DNA of 64,000 nt, from the NCBI GenBank assembly GCA_945874155.1, contig CAMCFO010000006.1:23889-87888 (forward strand). The letters run 5' to 3'. The stretch is from an uncultured Bacteroidales bacterium. GTDB lineage: Bacteria; Bacteroidota; Bacteroidia; Bacteroidales; UBA932. Each line of letters starts with the position of its first letter. Position 1 is the stretch's first letter. The position numbers and the translations under genes are program-made. Below, piece after piece: positions 9,501-18,292 of the stretch. The notes under the pieces are model-generated. The model had not been told where the DNA came from. It saw only the letters and a list, made by a program, of their open reading frames with translations, and made no database searches.

Positions 9501-11102
9501 TTATTCAACTTTTACAGAAAAGAGTTTCAACCACCCGCTGGAGGTTACATTCTGCTTGGCGGCAATGTAGATTCCCGGCTTGTTGTCATTCCAACTGTCC
9601 GTGATGCCAACCGCCCAGAAATAATCTCCGGGAGGTACATCTTCGAATCTTGCCGTGAGGGTATAGTTGCTCGGCTTACCTTTTATCCAGTCCGACGGTC
9701 TTGCATTGTCATCGTACACAAATGCTACGGTCTTGTATGTCCTCTTGTCCAAAAGGGCGAAAGTGGTGTGGTAGCGTCCCTCCCACTGTTTGATGTTGGT
9801 CGGGCAATAAGACCATCCGAGATTTATCCAGCGGTGGGAAATCTTGAAATCCTCGCCGTTTCGGATTGTCTCCGGAAGAGTGAGTTTGTCAGGATAGATT
9901 CTGTAGCAGCCTTCCTGGATGAATTTCTCCACATATTCGTAAGCCTCATTGAACCAGACGTATGCCTCGCTCGCTTCAATATTTTCATTGTAACGCAAAT
10001 CAAGAGTATTCACGCAAGACTCCTGGGCATCCAGGAATTCTCCCCTGCGGACATCTCCCCAGTCCTTGTAGCCATCTGTTTCAAGAGCCTCCGGATGAGA
10101 AGCTTTCACCCATCCTCCCTCTGATGCAATCGGGACCTTATACCTGTTCTTGTAAAGCATTGATTTCTCCCAAGTAGAAAAATAACGGTGCATTCCGAAA
10201 GCCGCACTCTGAAGGGAAAATCCCTTGGCAATGGCCCCCTGGACCAGCCTTTCCGACTCCGGATCAAAATCATCCCTCCACTGAACTCCCGTTCCAATCC
10301 ATCTGTGTGCGTTGATGGTAATAGGAATCTTCGTGAACTCCTTCACAAATGTGTCAACGAGAAAATCGAACACCTGCTCTCTTGGAGAGTCATCACCTGT
10401 GGAATACTTGCACGCGTGGTACTCTCCCCATTTTCCGACGCCGAAGCCCCCGATGAAAGCAATACGGTCCGGATCATTGAACTCCTTTGCAAAATCGTGG
10501 ATAAACTCCGCATAACACTCCTGGAAAACCGGATCGTCCGGATAAGGAGTCCAAACAGTGGTACTGCCTGTCTTGGTCTCAAAATAAGTGCATCCCCTCT
10601 CCCTGAGATATTCAGGACAAGCAGGGTCGTGTTTATCCTGGCTGTCGGCGGTGAAATTGAAGGCGAGACGCATATTTCTTTCCTTTGCCCCGTTCACAAG
10701 CATCTTGAACCTTTTGGCCTCCGGAGTGTTGCAGCCTTCCTGCCAGACATAGACTCCCGGTGCAGGATTTGCCTGAGACCATATTACGCGCATAAGGAGA
10801 ATGGGAGCATAATCCCTCGGAACATTGACAGTACCAATGGTTGACGGGAAGTTGTCATATCTCTGCCAGAATCTCTCATCCCCAGGACTTCCTCCCTGGT
10901 CGATGTTGCTCCCCATTCCGGAGTAAATCATCCAGCCTGAAAACGGATTTCTGAACAGACTCGTGCGGTCAGGAGATACTGTGACGCTCTTTCCTGTAAT
11001 ATCCGGATTATCCACATCCGGGACTGCTTTCTCTCCGCAGGAGATTACTGATGAAAAAATGAACAAAAGGTACAAGACCTTGATTAAACGATTTGATGCC
11101 AT
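9501..11102 (-). CDS. DUF4832/DUF4874-like lipoprotein, putative TIM-barrel glycoside hydrolase (copy 2)
   Basis: The ATG at 11102 begins MASNRLIKVLYLLFIFSSVISCG, a lipoprotein signal, and gives 533 residues. The longer frame from 11246 would run through the putative promoter and is rejected. The protein is a diverged paralogue of the one at 1444-3030. It shares TSLFRNPFSGWMIY near residue 50, GVGKWGE (Glu227), SEGGW (Glu328), a YEYVE.FI.EG.YR.YP block and the C-terminal beta domain. Two conserved glutamates about 100 residues apart suggest a retaining glycosidase, but this is inference. It is the first gene of the PUL 1 operon, ahead of susC, an unusual place for an enzyme. With the second copy it makes up all the candidate catalytic capacity seen in PUL 1. 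Confidence 0.65.
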   Translation of the reverse strand: MASNRLIKVLYLLFIFSSVISCGEKAVPDVDNPDITGKSVTVSPDRTSLFRNPFSGWMIYSGMGSNIDQGGSPGDERFWQRYDNFPSTIGTVNVPRDYAPILLMRVIWSQANPAPGVYVWQEGCNTPEAKRFKMLVNGAKERNMRLAFNFTADSQDKHDPACPEYLRERGCTYFETKTGSTTVWTPYPDDPVFQECYAEFIHDFAKEFNDPDRIAFIGGFGVGKWGEYHACKYSTGDDSPREQVFDFLVDTFVKEFTKIPITINAHRWIGTGVQWRDDFDPESERLVQGAIAKGFSLQSAAFGMHRYFSTWEKSMLYKNRYKVPIASEGGWVKASHPEALETDGYKDWGDVRRGEFLDAQESCVNTLDLRYNENIEASEAYVWFNEAYEYVEKFIQEGCYRIYPDKLTLPETIRNGEDFKISHRWINLGWSYCPTNIKQWEGRYHTTFALLDKRTYKTVAFVYDDNARPSDWIKGKPSNYTLTARFEDVPPGDYFWAVGITDSWNDNKPGIYIAAKQNVTSSGWLKLFSVKVE

Positions 11103-11183
11103 TGTGCTATTTGTGGTTTTTACTATGGCAAAAGTCAAGAAAAAGGGCGAGAACCATAGGAGCATTTCATACGGAAATGGTTT

Positions 11184-11217
11184 CATTTTGTACACATCAG
11201 CATAATTGTACAAAATG
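11184..11217. promoter_or_regulatory. Perfect 11-bp inverted repeat upstream of PUL 1, candidate operator
   Basis: CATTTTGTACA at 11184-11194 is followed after 12 bp by its exact reverse complement at 11207-11217. It lies 82-115 bp upstream of the first PUL 1 gene and about 40 bp beyond the end of the regulator gene, in an otherwise gene-free 153-bp stretch. Binding by the PUL 1 hybrid two-component regulator is inference from position. Confidence 0.5.
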
Positions 11218-11255
11218 GTACCACCTAATATACCATAATAAATCAAGTATTTGCT

Positions 11256-14200
11256 TCAACCTTTCCTGAATTCGCTCGGAGAAAGATCAAAATGACGACG
11301 GAAGCAGATGCTGAAATATTTCGGATTTGCAAATCCGGTCATATCGGCGATTTCAGATATGGTGTATTCAGACTCTTTTAGAAGCTGGGACGCCCTCTTT
11401 AACCGGACATCAAGAATGAACTCCTTTATGGACATCCCTGTCAGGTCATTAATCTTCCGGTACAGGATTGTCCGTCCTATAGCCATATCTGACACGAAGG
11501 AATCCACATCATAGTCACAATTGTCCATATTCCTTTCAATATGGTCCATCGCCCTTTTTAGAATCTCCTCGTCCATTGAGGATATGGTCGCTTTCGATGG
11601 CTCGGCAATGAACCTCCGGCTGTAAATCTCCTTGAGTTTCTGCTGAGAGCATATAAGGCTGTCCGTCTGCTTCAACAGGAAATCAATATCCACAGGTTTG
11701 TCAATGAACACGCTCGCGCCGCTTTCCATCGCCCTGACCCTGTTGTCATCCTGATTGCCGGCACCCGAGAGCAAAATCACAGGAATGTGGCTGGTCCGCA
11801 GGTCCGAGCGTATTTTCCTACATACTTCAAAACCGTCGGAATCCGGCATCATCAAGTCCGTGACCACCAGCTGAGGATTCACCTTGAGTGTCTTGGCTAT
11901 GCCGTCGCTTCCATTGGTCGCAGTATAGACATTATATTTGACGGAAAGTCTCTTTTCGAGATAGTTTCTGAGATTTACATCGTCCTCCACAACGACAACG
12001 GAATGTGTCTTGCGGCAGTCTTTTCTGACCGATTCTTCATAAGAGGCTTCTGAAAGCAGGCTGTCCGCCTCTGAAACAGCATATTCATAACCACCCTCAT
12101 CTCCGGCATTCTTTGATTCTCCGTCAGGAACAAATGGAAGCCGGACTTCGAAAGACACTGTTGAATTCTCGGAAGTGAGGGAAATTTGTCCTCCCAGATT
12201 GTCCACCAGTTCCTTAACAATGGCAAGCCCAAGCCCTGTGCTATGCTCTATAAGTTTGTCCGCTTGATGGGGCAGTCGGGTGAATGCATTGAATATCAGT
12301 TCCTTCTTATCATCAGGAATCTCCGTTCCCGTGTTGGTGACCACAATGGAAAGCCACTCCTGACCTGAAGTGTCCACACTTCCAAGCCTTGATATGGCAA
12401 TCCTGACGAAACAACCCTGAGGAGTGTATTTAAAGGCATTGGAAATGAGATTGGTGACTATTTTCTCCATCACATCGTAATCGAACAAGGTGTAGAAACT
12501 TTCCATCTCGCTACGGAATTCCGTCTCAATCTCCTTATTCGCCGCTATGTTGTCAAAAAGGGAAAATATATTTTTTATGAAGCGGACAATGTCTCCCGAC
12601 CGCCTGTCCAGCACAATCTTCTGGCTTTCAATCTCCCTGAACTGAAGCAACTGGACAATCATCCTCTTGATTCTTCCGACATTTTGTTCTATCAGACGCA
12701 CATCTGCGATTGCCGGAGACTCCTGAGGCAGATGCTCCTTCAACTGCTTCAGAGGATCCACAACGAGTGTAAGCGGAGTCTTCAGGTCGTGGGATATGCT
12801 TGTGAAGAAATTGATTCTCGCCTGAGTCATCTGTCTGATGTTTTCCTCATTCACCCTTTCCATTTCCAGTTTCTGTTCCAGTATCTTCTTGTTCATTGAG
12901 AACCTCCAAATGGCAAATGCAGAAAGGGAGATTATCAAAGCATATAGGCAATACGCCCACACTGAAAGGAATGGAGATGGACGGACCTCTATCTGAAGCG
13001 ATGTCACCTTGTCCCCCCAGATTCCATCATTATTTACCGCCTTTGCCTCAAACCGGTATTTACCCGGACGCATATTGAAGAATGAGACCATCCTTTGCCC
13101 CTCAGGCAGTTCCATCCAATCATCGGATAATCCTTTCATCCTGTAGGCGTATCTGTTCTTTTCTGCATTCAGATAGCTGTCGGAAGACAACCGTATCCCG
13201 AAATTGGTTTGCCTGTGGTTCAAGACGAGACAATCATCATATTCAGCGGAAGTATATGTCAGGATTGATTTCTTGAGAGGGGAATCCTTGGTTCCGGGCA
13301 GGGCGACGGTGTTGTCAATCAGAAAATCAGTGAAGAAAACTTCCGGTTTCTGTGTATTGAATGCCATCCTTGACGGATCGAACATCACAAATCCGGAAGT
13401 ACCTCCGAAAAGAATCTCCCCGCGCGAGGTCTTGTAATATGACCTTATATAATATGACCCGCAGTTTTCGTTGTTGTCAATGCTTGACCTGGAGAACAGT
13501 CCCTTTTCTCCTGAATACAAATAAAGGCCACCGTCCGTACTGAGCCAGACATCACCGGAAGACTCATCTTCGACAATGCCAAAAACGAACCTTCCTGAAA
13601 GTGATTCCCCGACAGAGTCAACCAGGTGCCTGTAACTACCGTCTTTCCGCAGGACATTAACACCCTCTCCTGTTCCAAACCAGATGTCACCTGAAGACAT
13701 GCTGCAGAAACAGATTAGATTGTTGGACTGGAACGGCACACCGTCAAGATGATGGAATCTTACGACCCTTCCGGATGCAGCATCTGCCACAATCAGGCCT
13801 GAACGCGAAAGGAGGCACAGATGCCCCTCATCATCACGGTATATCATCTCCGCGGAAGTCCCGGAATGATGTCCATCGGAATCGGTGAACAAGACAGATG
13901 CCACCACTTTCCCTTCTTCGTCGAGGTGCTTGAGATTCTCATCGGGACTTGACATCCACAATCCACCGTCTCCATCCTCCAGAAAATCATATACACTCAA
14001 AGGATACTGGGAGGAAGAACCAGCCTTTGTCCTGAATTTCCGGGTCTTTTCCTCATAGACCTGTAGACCGCCATTGAATGACGCAACCCAAATGACACCG
14101 TCATCGTCTTTCCAAAGTTTCTTGATAAAATCAGACGCGAGAGAGCTGCCGTCAGAATGAGTGAAATACCTGAATTCACCGGAAGACCTGTCCCACACAG

Positions 14201-14711
14201 AAATTCCACCACCTTCCGTACCTATCCATAAATTCCCGTGACGGTCCTCGACGAAACTGCTCACTATAGGGTGGGACAAACCACCGGTACGGGCAGAGAA
14301 AAACCTCAGATCACTGGCGGAAATCGTGCTGTAAGCCAGCTTTCCTCCGTATGTGCCTATCCACAAGCCGCCGTCAGGATCAGGAAATATCGACCACACG
14401 GAATTGTTCGGAAGAGAATACGGACGATTCAGGTCCATCTTGAAGACCTTTGTTTTTCCCGACTCCGGATCCATCAGCAGGAGCCCTGTCTGAGTCGCCA
14501 CCCAGATGACCCCTGAGGGATCGGCATAGAGCATTTTTGCACTCGTGGAACTGTCCGAAACCATCCGGTCCAATCCGGAGCGGAGAACAGTACCGTCCGG
14601 GCGGCATTTGAACAAGCCATCCATCAAGGTAAGTACAAACACATCCTCACCGTAGCTCAGCACATCCTTTATTTCTGTTCTACCCCCCCCCGACAACGAT
14701 GAAAGGGTCAA
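11256..14711 (-). CDS. Hybrid two-component system regulator, C-terminal frame (propeller to AraC domain)
   Basis: This frame carries most of a one-protein two-component system. It has ligand-binding propeller repeats (repeated DGVIWVAS / GGLWIGT / DIWFGTGEG motifs) and a Y_Y_Y-type domain (YAYRMKGLSDDWMELPEGQ). One membrane span follows (VWAYCLYALIISLSAFAIW). A histidine kinase dimerisation domain carries SISHDLKTPLTL, and the ATPase domain is at about residues 745-855 (NLISNAFKYTP). A receiver domain with acceptor Asp in VVTDLMMPDSDG (about 900-1015) and a C-terminal AraC helix-turn-helix complete it. It has no ATG or signal of its own (first codon TTG). It continues from the frame at 14680-15306 across a nine-G run. 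It is expected to sense a periplasmic oligosaccharide and activate PUL 1, which it directly precedes. Confidence 0.9.
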   Translation of the reverse strand: MTLSSLSGGGRTEIKDVLSYGEDVFVLTLMDGLFKCRPDGTVLRSGLDRMVSDSSTSAKMLYADPSGVIWVATQTGLLLMDPESGKTKVFKMDLNRPYSLPNNSVWSIFPDPDGGLWIGTYGGKLAYSTISASDLRFFSARTGGLSHPIVSSFVEDRHGNLWIGTEGGGISVWDRSSGEFRYFTHSDGSSLASDFIKKLWKDDDGVIWVASFNGGLQVYEEKTRKFRTKAGSSSQYPLSVYDFLEDGDGGLWMSSPDENLKHLDEEGKVVASVLFTDSDGHHSGTSAEMIYRDDEGHLCLLSRSGLIVADAASGRVVRFHHLDGVPFQSNNLICFCSMSSGDIWFGTGEGVNVLRKDGSYRHLVDSVGESLSGRFVFGIVEDESSGDVWLSTDGGLYLYSGEKGLFSRSSIDNNENCGSYYIRSYYKTSRGEILFGGTSGFVMFDPSRMAFNTQKPEVFFTDFLIDNTVALPGTKDSPLKKSILTYTSAEYDDCLVLNHRQTNFGIRLSSDSYLNAEKNRYAYRMKGLSDDWMELPEGQRMVSFFNMRPGKYRFEAKAVNNDGIWGDKVTSLQIEVRPSPFLSVWAYCLYALIISLSAFAIWRFSMNKKILEQKLEMERVNEENIRQMTQARINFFTSISHDLKTPLTLVVDPLKQLKEHLPQESPAIADVRLIEQNVGRIKRMIVQLLQFREIESQKIVLDRRSGDIVRFIKNIFSLFDNIAANKEIETEFRSEMESFYTLFDYDVMEKIVTNLISNAFKYTPQGCFVRIAISRLGSVDTSGQEWLSIVVTNTGTEIPDDKKELIFNAFTRLPHQADKLIEHSTGLGLAIVKELVDNLGGQISLTSENSTVSFEVRLPFVPDGESKNAGDEGGYEYAVSEADSLLSEASYEESVRKDCRKTHSVVVVEDDVNLRNYLEKRLSVKYNVYTATNGSDGIAKTLKVNPQLVVTDLMMPDSDGFEVCRKIRSDLRTSHIPVILLSGAGNQDDNRVRAMESGASVFIDKPVDIDFLLKQTDSLICSQQKLKEIYSRRFIAEPSKATISSMDEEILKRAMDHIERNMDNCDYDVDSFVSDMAIGRTILYRKINDLTGMSIKEFILDVRLKRASQLLKESEYTISEIADMTGFANPKYFSICFRRHFDLSPSEFRKG

Positions 14712-15306
14712 ACCTGCAATTATCCGGATCGTATTTCATCAGGACATTCCCTACTGAAACATAAACATCGTTCTCCGTACAGAAAACCGACGAAACAAAT
14801 GATGGCAACTGGGAAAAAGACGGGAGAAATGTGCCGGATGAGCATTCGTTTGCATTGAACATCTCCACTCTTCCGTCTCTTATCATCCATACCTCCCCTT
14901 TCCCATTGACATCAAAAGGACCGATGTTACCTGGAAACAGACATTCAAAAGACATGCTGTCATAATCCAATGCCATCATTCCGTGATTACTTCCAACAAA
15001 AAGCCTGCAATCATTTCCGGCAGTCTTGACCTCACCGAAATTCCAGGAATCATAGGGGGACATTTTCATTATCTCCTTCTCCATCCTCACGAAAGAATTC
15101 CCGTCATAAACGCATACAGCCTCATGGCCGCTGAACCAGATTCTTCCTGTACGGTCTTTCGTAATTCCATGGATACCACCGTAATAGGTAGTATTGGATA
15201 TAGTGTGGAAATCGTAATCCGGCAAGTCCACAGCCCTTGCAGTAAAGTTGTATGACAGTCCCAGAAGCAGACCTGTCAAAAACAAGGAAGTCAAGTTCAA
15301 TCGCAT
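14680..15306 (-). CDS. Hybrid two-component system regulator, N-terminal frame (out of frame with the rest)
   Basis: 208 residues: a Sec signal (about residues 1-25, ending TARAVDLP), then the first propeller blades (HGITKDRTGRIWFSG, FVGSNHGMMALDYD). It ends DPFIVVGGG and stops at TAG just past a run of nine G (minus strand; C9 at 14683-14691). Removing one G fuses it in frame to the downstream part: VVGGG is followed by RTEIKDVLSYG. The joined protein would be about 1,350 residues, normal for this class. So this is the authentic start of the regulator. As written, the gene makes only a short periplasmic fragment. Phase-variable slippage, a real null mutation and a sequencing or assembly error cannot be told apart here. 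Confidence 0.88.
   Translation of the reverse strand: MRLNLTSLFLTGLLLGLSYNFTARAVDLPDYDFHTISNTTYYGGIHGITKDRTGRIWFSGHEAVCVYDGNSFVRMEKEIMKMSPYDSWNFGEVKTAGNDCRLFVGSNHGMMALDYDSMSFECLFPGNIGPFDVNGKGEVWMIRDGRVEMFNANECSSGTFLPSFSQLPSFVSSVFCTENDVYVSVGNVLMKYDPDNCRFDPFIVVGGG
14683..14691. repeat. C9/G9 homopolymer at the regulator frameshift
   Basis: Nine consecutive C on the plus strand (G on the coding strand) lie exactly where the two frames of the hybrid regulator meet. Eight or eleven would restore one continuous frame; nine breaks it. Confidence 0.85.
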
Positions 15307-15369
15307 AATTCAATATGTGTCTGAGTCAGAATATTCCGGAAATAATTTTCATATTCCTTGTCGGAATTG

Positions 15370-15377
15370 CAAATATA
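15370..15377 (-). promoter_or_regulatory. Putative -7 box for the hybrid regulator
   Basis: On the minus strand TATATTTG fits the Bacteroidota -7 consensus TAnnTTTG, 64 bp before the regulator ATG. The -33 element is weak. The box faces, and lies next to, the plus-strand box of the arginine operon. Confidence 0.45.
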
Positions 15378-15392
15378 ACATTTTTTAATTCA

Positions 15393-15400
15393 TATCTTTG
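15393..15400 (+). promoter_or_regulatory. Putative -7 box for the arginine operon
   Basis: TATCTTTG matches TAnnTTTG and lies 73 bp before the first gene. A TTG at 15367-15369 could serve as -33, although the 23-bp spacing is long. The arrangement is divergent with the regulator promoter, leaving a 167-bp shared control region. No clear arginine-repressor box was recognised. Confidence 0.5.
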
Positions 15401-15473
15401 AAGTCTGAAATCAAAAAGCTGAAATCGGTCAAATTCGTGGCATTCGGCGTTGGTGATAATTTAAACAAAAAAT

Positions 15474-16049
15474 ATGGAAATCGAAGTAATGGTGGCAAAC
15501 CAGAGCCACACAGTTTACGCCCAGGCAATCTGCGACGAGATCTACATTTCTTCCCTCGAAAGGAAAACAGGTATTGCCAACCGCACACCTGAATATATCT
15601 GTGAAAAAATATTGGCTGGAAAGGCCGTGATTGCCCTGACGGACGACGGACGCTTCGCAGGATTCTCCTACATCGAGTCCTGGGGCGGGAAAAGTTTCGT
15701 AGCCAATTCCGGGCTCATAGTGGCCCACGAATTCAGGGGTATGGGAGTGGCAAAGAAAATCAAAAGGCAGACCTTTCTGCTATCGCGGGAACTGTATCCC
15801 GATGCAAAGATTTTCTCCATCACCACAGGTGCGGCAGTGATGAAAATGAACTACGAATTCGGATTCAGGCCGGTGCCGTTTGCTGAACTTACCGACGACC
15901 CGGAATTCTGGAAGGGCTGCGAGGGTTGCAGACATTTCGACATTCTCAAAAGCCACGACTACAAGATGTGCATCTGCACCGGTCTGCTCTACGACCCTAA
16001 GGAGCATCTTGAGATTCAAAGTCCCAAACCCGAAGAATTGAAAAAATAA
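15474..16049 (+). CDS. GNAT-family acyltransferase, probable N-succinylglutamate (or N-acetylglutamate) synthase
   Basis: 191 residues with the GNAT acyl-CoA-binding motif AHEFRGMGVAKKI at about residues 84-96 and the FRPVPF / KMNYEFGF segments behind it. It is the first gene of the arginine operon, two bases before argG. The operon otherwise lacks a classical argA or argJ. A GNAT protein at the same place in Bacteroides thetaiotaomicron has been linked genetically to the first committed step of arginine synthesis, with succinylated intermediates. By synteny this enzyme would acylate glutamate. Several cysteines (GCEGCRHF, MCICTG) near the C-terminus could bind metal or be structural. The acyl donor cannot be read from sequence alone; the neighbouring ArgF' points to succinyl-CoA. 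Confidence 0.75.
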   Translation: MEIEVMVANQSHTVYAQAICDEIYISSLERKTGIANRTPEYICEKILAGKAVIALTDDGRFAGFSYIESWGGKSFVANSGLIVAHEFRGMGVAKKIKRQTFLLSRELYPDAKIFSITTGAAVMKMNYEFGFRPVPFAELTDDPEFWKGCEGCRHFDILKSHDYKMCICTGLLYDPKEHLEIQSPKPEELKK

Positions 16050-16051
16050 AT

Positions 16052-17254
16052 ATGGAACAGAAAAAAGTAGTGGTCGCATTCAGCGGCGGTCTGGACACCT
16101 CCTACACAGTGATGTATCTGGCCAAAGAAATGGGTTATGAAGTCTATGCAGCCTGCGCCAACACAGGCGGATTCAGCCCGCAACAGTTGAAGAAAAATGA
16201 GGAAAACGCCCTTCTTCTCGGCGCAAAGGAATATGTAACCCTCGATGTCACAAAGCAATACTATGAGAAAAGCCTCAAGTATATGGTCTGGGGCAATGTG
16301 CTCAGGAACGGAACTTACCCCGTGTCGGTTTCATCCGAGAGGATTTTCCAGGGTATGGCTATAGCCGAATATGCCAGGAAAATCGGAGCCCACGCCATTG
16401 CACACGGGTCCACCGGGGCAGGCAACGACCAGGTACGCTTCGATATGACCTTCCTCGTGATGTGTCCCGAAATGGAAATCATCACCCTCACCCGCGACAA
16501 GACACTCAGCCGCAAGGAGGAAGTGGACTACCTCAACTCTCACGGCTTCTTCGCAGATTTCACCAAGCTCAAATATTCCTACAATGTGGGGATTTGGGGC
16601 ACTTCCATCTGCGGCGGCGAAATCCTTGACTCGACCCAAGGCTTGCCTGAAAGCGCCTATCTGAAGCAGGTGAGCAAAACCGGCAGCGAGATTCTGGCCC
16701 TGGAGTTCAGTCACGGGGAACTGGTCGGGGTGAACGGGAAGCATTTTGACGACAGAATCGCTGCAATCCAGGCTGTTGAGGAAATCGGCTCGGCTTATGG
16801 CATTGGCAGGGATATGCACGTGGGAGATACCATCGTGGGAATCAAGGGCAGGGTTGGATTTGAGGCTGCTGCGCCTATGCTCATTATTGGGGCTCACAAA
16901 TTCCTTGAAAAGTTCACGCTCTCGAAGTGGCAGCAGTACTGGAAGGACCAGGTGGCCAACTGGTACGGAATGTTCCTGCACGAGAGCCAGTATATGGAGC
17001 CTGTGATGAGGGACATCGAGGCAATGCTGGAAAGCAGCCAGCGCAATGTCAATGGAACTGTGACACTCGAACTCCGTCCTTATTCCTTCTCCACAGTGGG
17101 AGTGGATTCACCTGACGATTTGCTCAAATCCAAACTCGGGGAATATGGAGAAGGCCAGAAGGGCTGGACTGCCGAGGATGCCAAAGGCTTCATCAAGATG
17201 CTCTCCAATCCTTTGAGAATGTATTACGGGGCCCATCCTGACGAGATGATTTAA
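16052..17254 (+). CDS. argG: Argininosuccinate synthase
   Basis: 400 residues, the normal length. The PP-loop ATP motif AFSGGLDTSY is at residues 9-18. Family motifs AHGSTGAGNDQVRF (about 113-126) and EEVGSAYGIGRD-like EEIGSAYGIGRD are present. The enzyme joins citrulline and aspartate with ATP to argininosuccinate in the cytoplasm. It starts two bases after the acyltransferase stop, and argC begins 22 bp later. Its early position, before the genes of the upstream steps, is typical of Bacteroidales arginine operons. Confidence 0.97.
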   Translation: MEQKKVVVAFSGGLDTSYTVMYLAKEMGYEVYAACANTGGFSPQQLKKNEENALLLGAKEYVTLDVTKQYYEKSLKYMVWGNVLRNGTYPVSVSSERIFQGMAIAEYARKIGAHAIAHGSTGAGNDQVRFDMTFLVMCPEMEIITLTRDKTLSRKEEVDYLNSHGFFADFTKLKYSYNVGIWGTSICGGEILDSTQGLPESAYLKQVSKTGSEILALEFSHGELVGVNGKHFDDRIAAIQAVEEIGSAYGIGRDMHVGDTIVGIKGRVGFEAAAPMLIIGAHKFLEKFTLSKWQQYWKDQVANWYGMFLHESQYMEPVMRDIEAMLESSQRNVNGTVTLELRPYSFSTVGVDSPDDLLKSKLGEYGEGQKGWTAEDAKGFIKMLSNPLRMYYGAHPDEMI

Positions 17255-17276
17255 CTTGGACTTGCGAAACTTGACT

Positions 17277-18239
17277 ATGTATAAAATAGGTATCATAGGT
17301 GGAGCAGGCTATACCGCCGGAGAGCTGATAAGGCTGCTGCTGAACCATCCTGAAGTGGAACTGTCCTTCGTGCAGTCATCAAGCAATGCAGGAAACTTTC
17401 TCTGGCAGGTGCACGGAGGCATCTACGGGGAAACCGATATGCAATTCTGCGAAGATGCTCCTTTGGACAGCGTGGATTTGGTATTCCTATGCTCGGCACA
17501 CGGCAAAAGCCGGGAGTTCTGGGAGGCTCATCCCTGCCCCGAAGGTCTGAAAATCATAGACTTGGCTCAAGATTTCAGAGATGAGTCCGAGGGCTATGTC
17601 TATGGCTTGCCGGAATGGCAGAAAGGACGCATTGCCGGGGCGGACAAGATTGCAAATCCGGGATGTTTTGCCACAGCCATACAACTGGCCCTGCTTCCGC
17701 TTGCAAAGGCGGGTCTGCTGAAAGAGGAAGTGCAGGTGACAGCCCTCACAGGTTCCACAGGGGCCGGAGTTAAACCTTCCGCCACCACCCATTTCAGCTG
17801 GAGGGACAACAACCTGTCCACCTACAAGGTCTTCTCCCACCAACACCTGATTGAAATACGCAGGAATCTGGGACTGCTGTCTGGATGCGAGGTGCCGGCA
17901 ATCAATTTCATACCTATGCGCGGTGATTTCGCCAGGGGCATATTTGCAAATGTCCAGACGGGATGCCAGCTCACGGAAGAAGAGGCAACGGCGCTTTACA
18001 AGGATTTCTATAGCGGCTCTGCTTTCACCTTCCACTGCCCTTTCGCTCCGGACCTCAAGCAGGTGGTGAATACAAACAAATGCCTCATACACACAGAAAT
18101 ACATAACGGTAAAATAGTAATCACAAGCATTTTGGACAATCTTCTCAAGGGTGCTTCCGGGCAAGCGGTACAAAATATGAATATAATGCTCGGATTGGAT
18201 GAGCGCACGGGACTCTCTCTGAAGGCATCGGCTTTCTGA
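17277..18239 (+). CDS. argC: N-acyl-gamma-glutamyl-phosphate reductase
   Basis: The ATG at 17277 gives MYKIGIIGGAGYTAGELIRLL with an N-terminal Rossmann glycine motif and 320 residues. The longer frame from 17256 only adds seven residues and would start two bases after argG. The catalytic Cys is in NPGCFATA, and the GSTGAGV substrate loop follows. It reduces the acyl-glutamyl phosphate with NADPH to the semialdehyde. In this pathway the acyl group is likely succinyl rather than acetyl, judged from the adjacent argF'. Confidence 0.95.
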   Translation: MYKIGIIGGAGYTAGELIRLLLNHPEVELSFVQSSSNAGNFLWQVHGGIYGETDMQFCEDAPLDSVDLVFLCSAHGKSREFWEAHPCPEGLKIIDLAQDFRDESEGYVYGLPEWQKGRIAGADKIANPGCFATAIQLALLPLAKAGLLKEEVQVTALTGSTGAGVKPSATTHFSWRDNNLSTYKVFSHQHLIEIRRNLGLLSGCEVPAINFIPMRGDFARGIFANVQTGCQLTEEEATALYKDFYSGSAFTFHCPFAPDLKQVVNTNKCLIHTEIHNGKIVITSILDNLLKGASGQAVQNMNIMLGLDERTGLSLKASAF

Positions 18240-18292
18240 GATGGTTTCGCATCTCTCACTCAGGAAGTGCAACTTATTGAATGCGAATGACT

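Noticed and set aside
11103..11255. Invertible promoter controlling PUL 1
   Set aside because: The 11-bp arms are only 12 bp apart, too close for a promoter segment, and no invertase gene is present.
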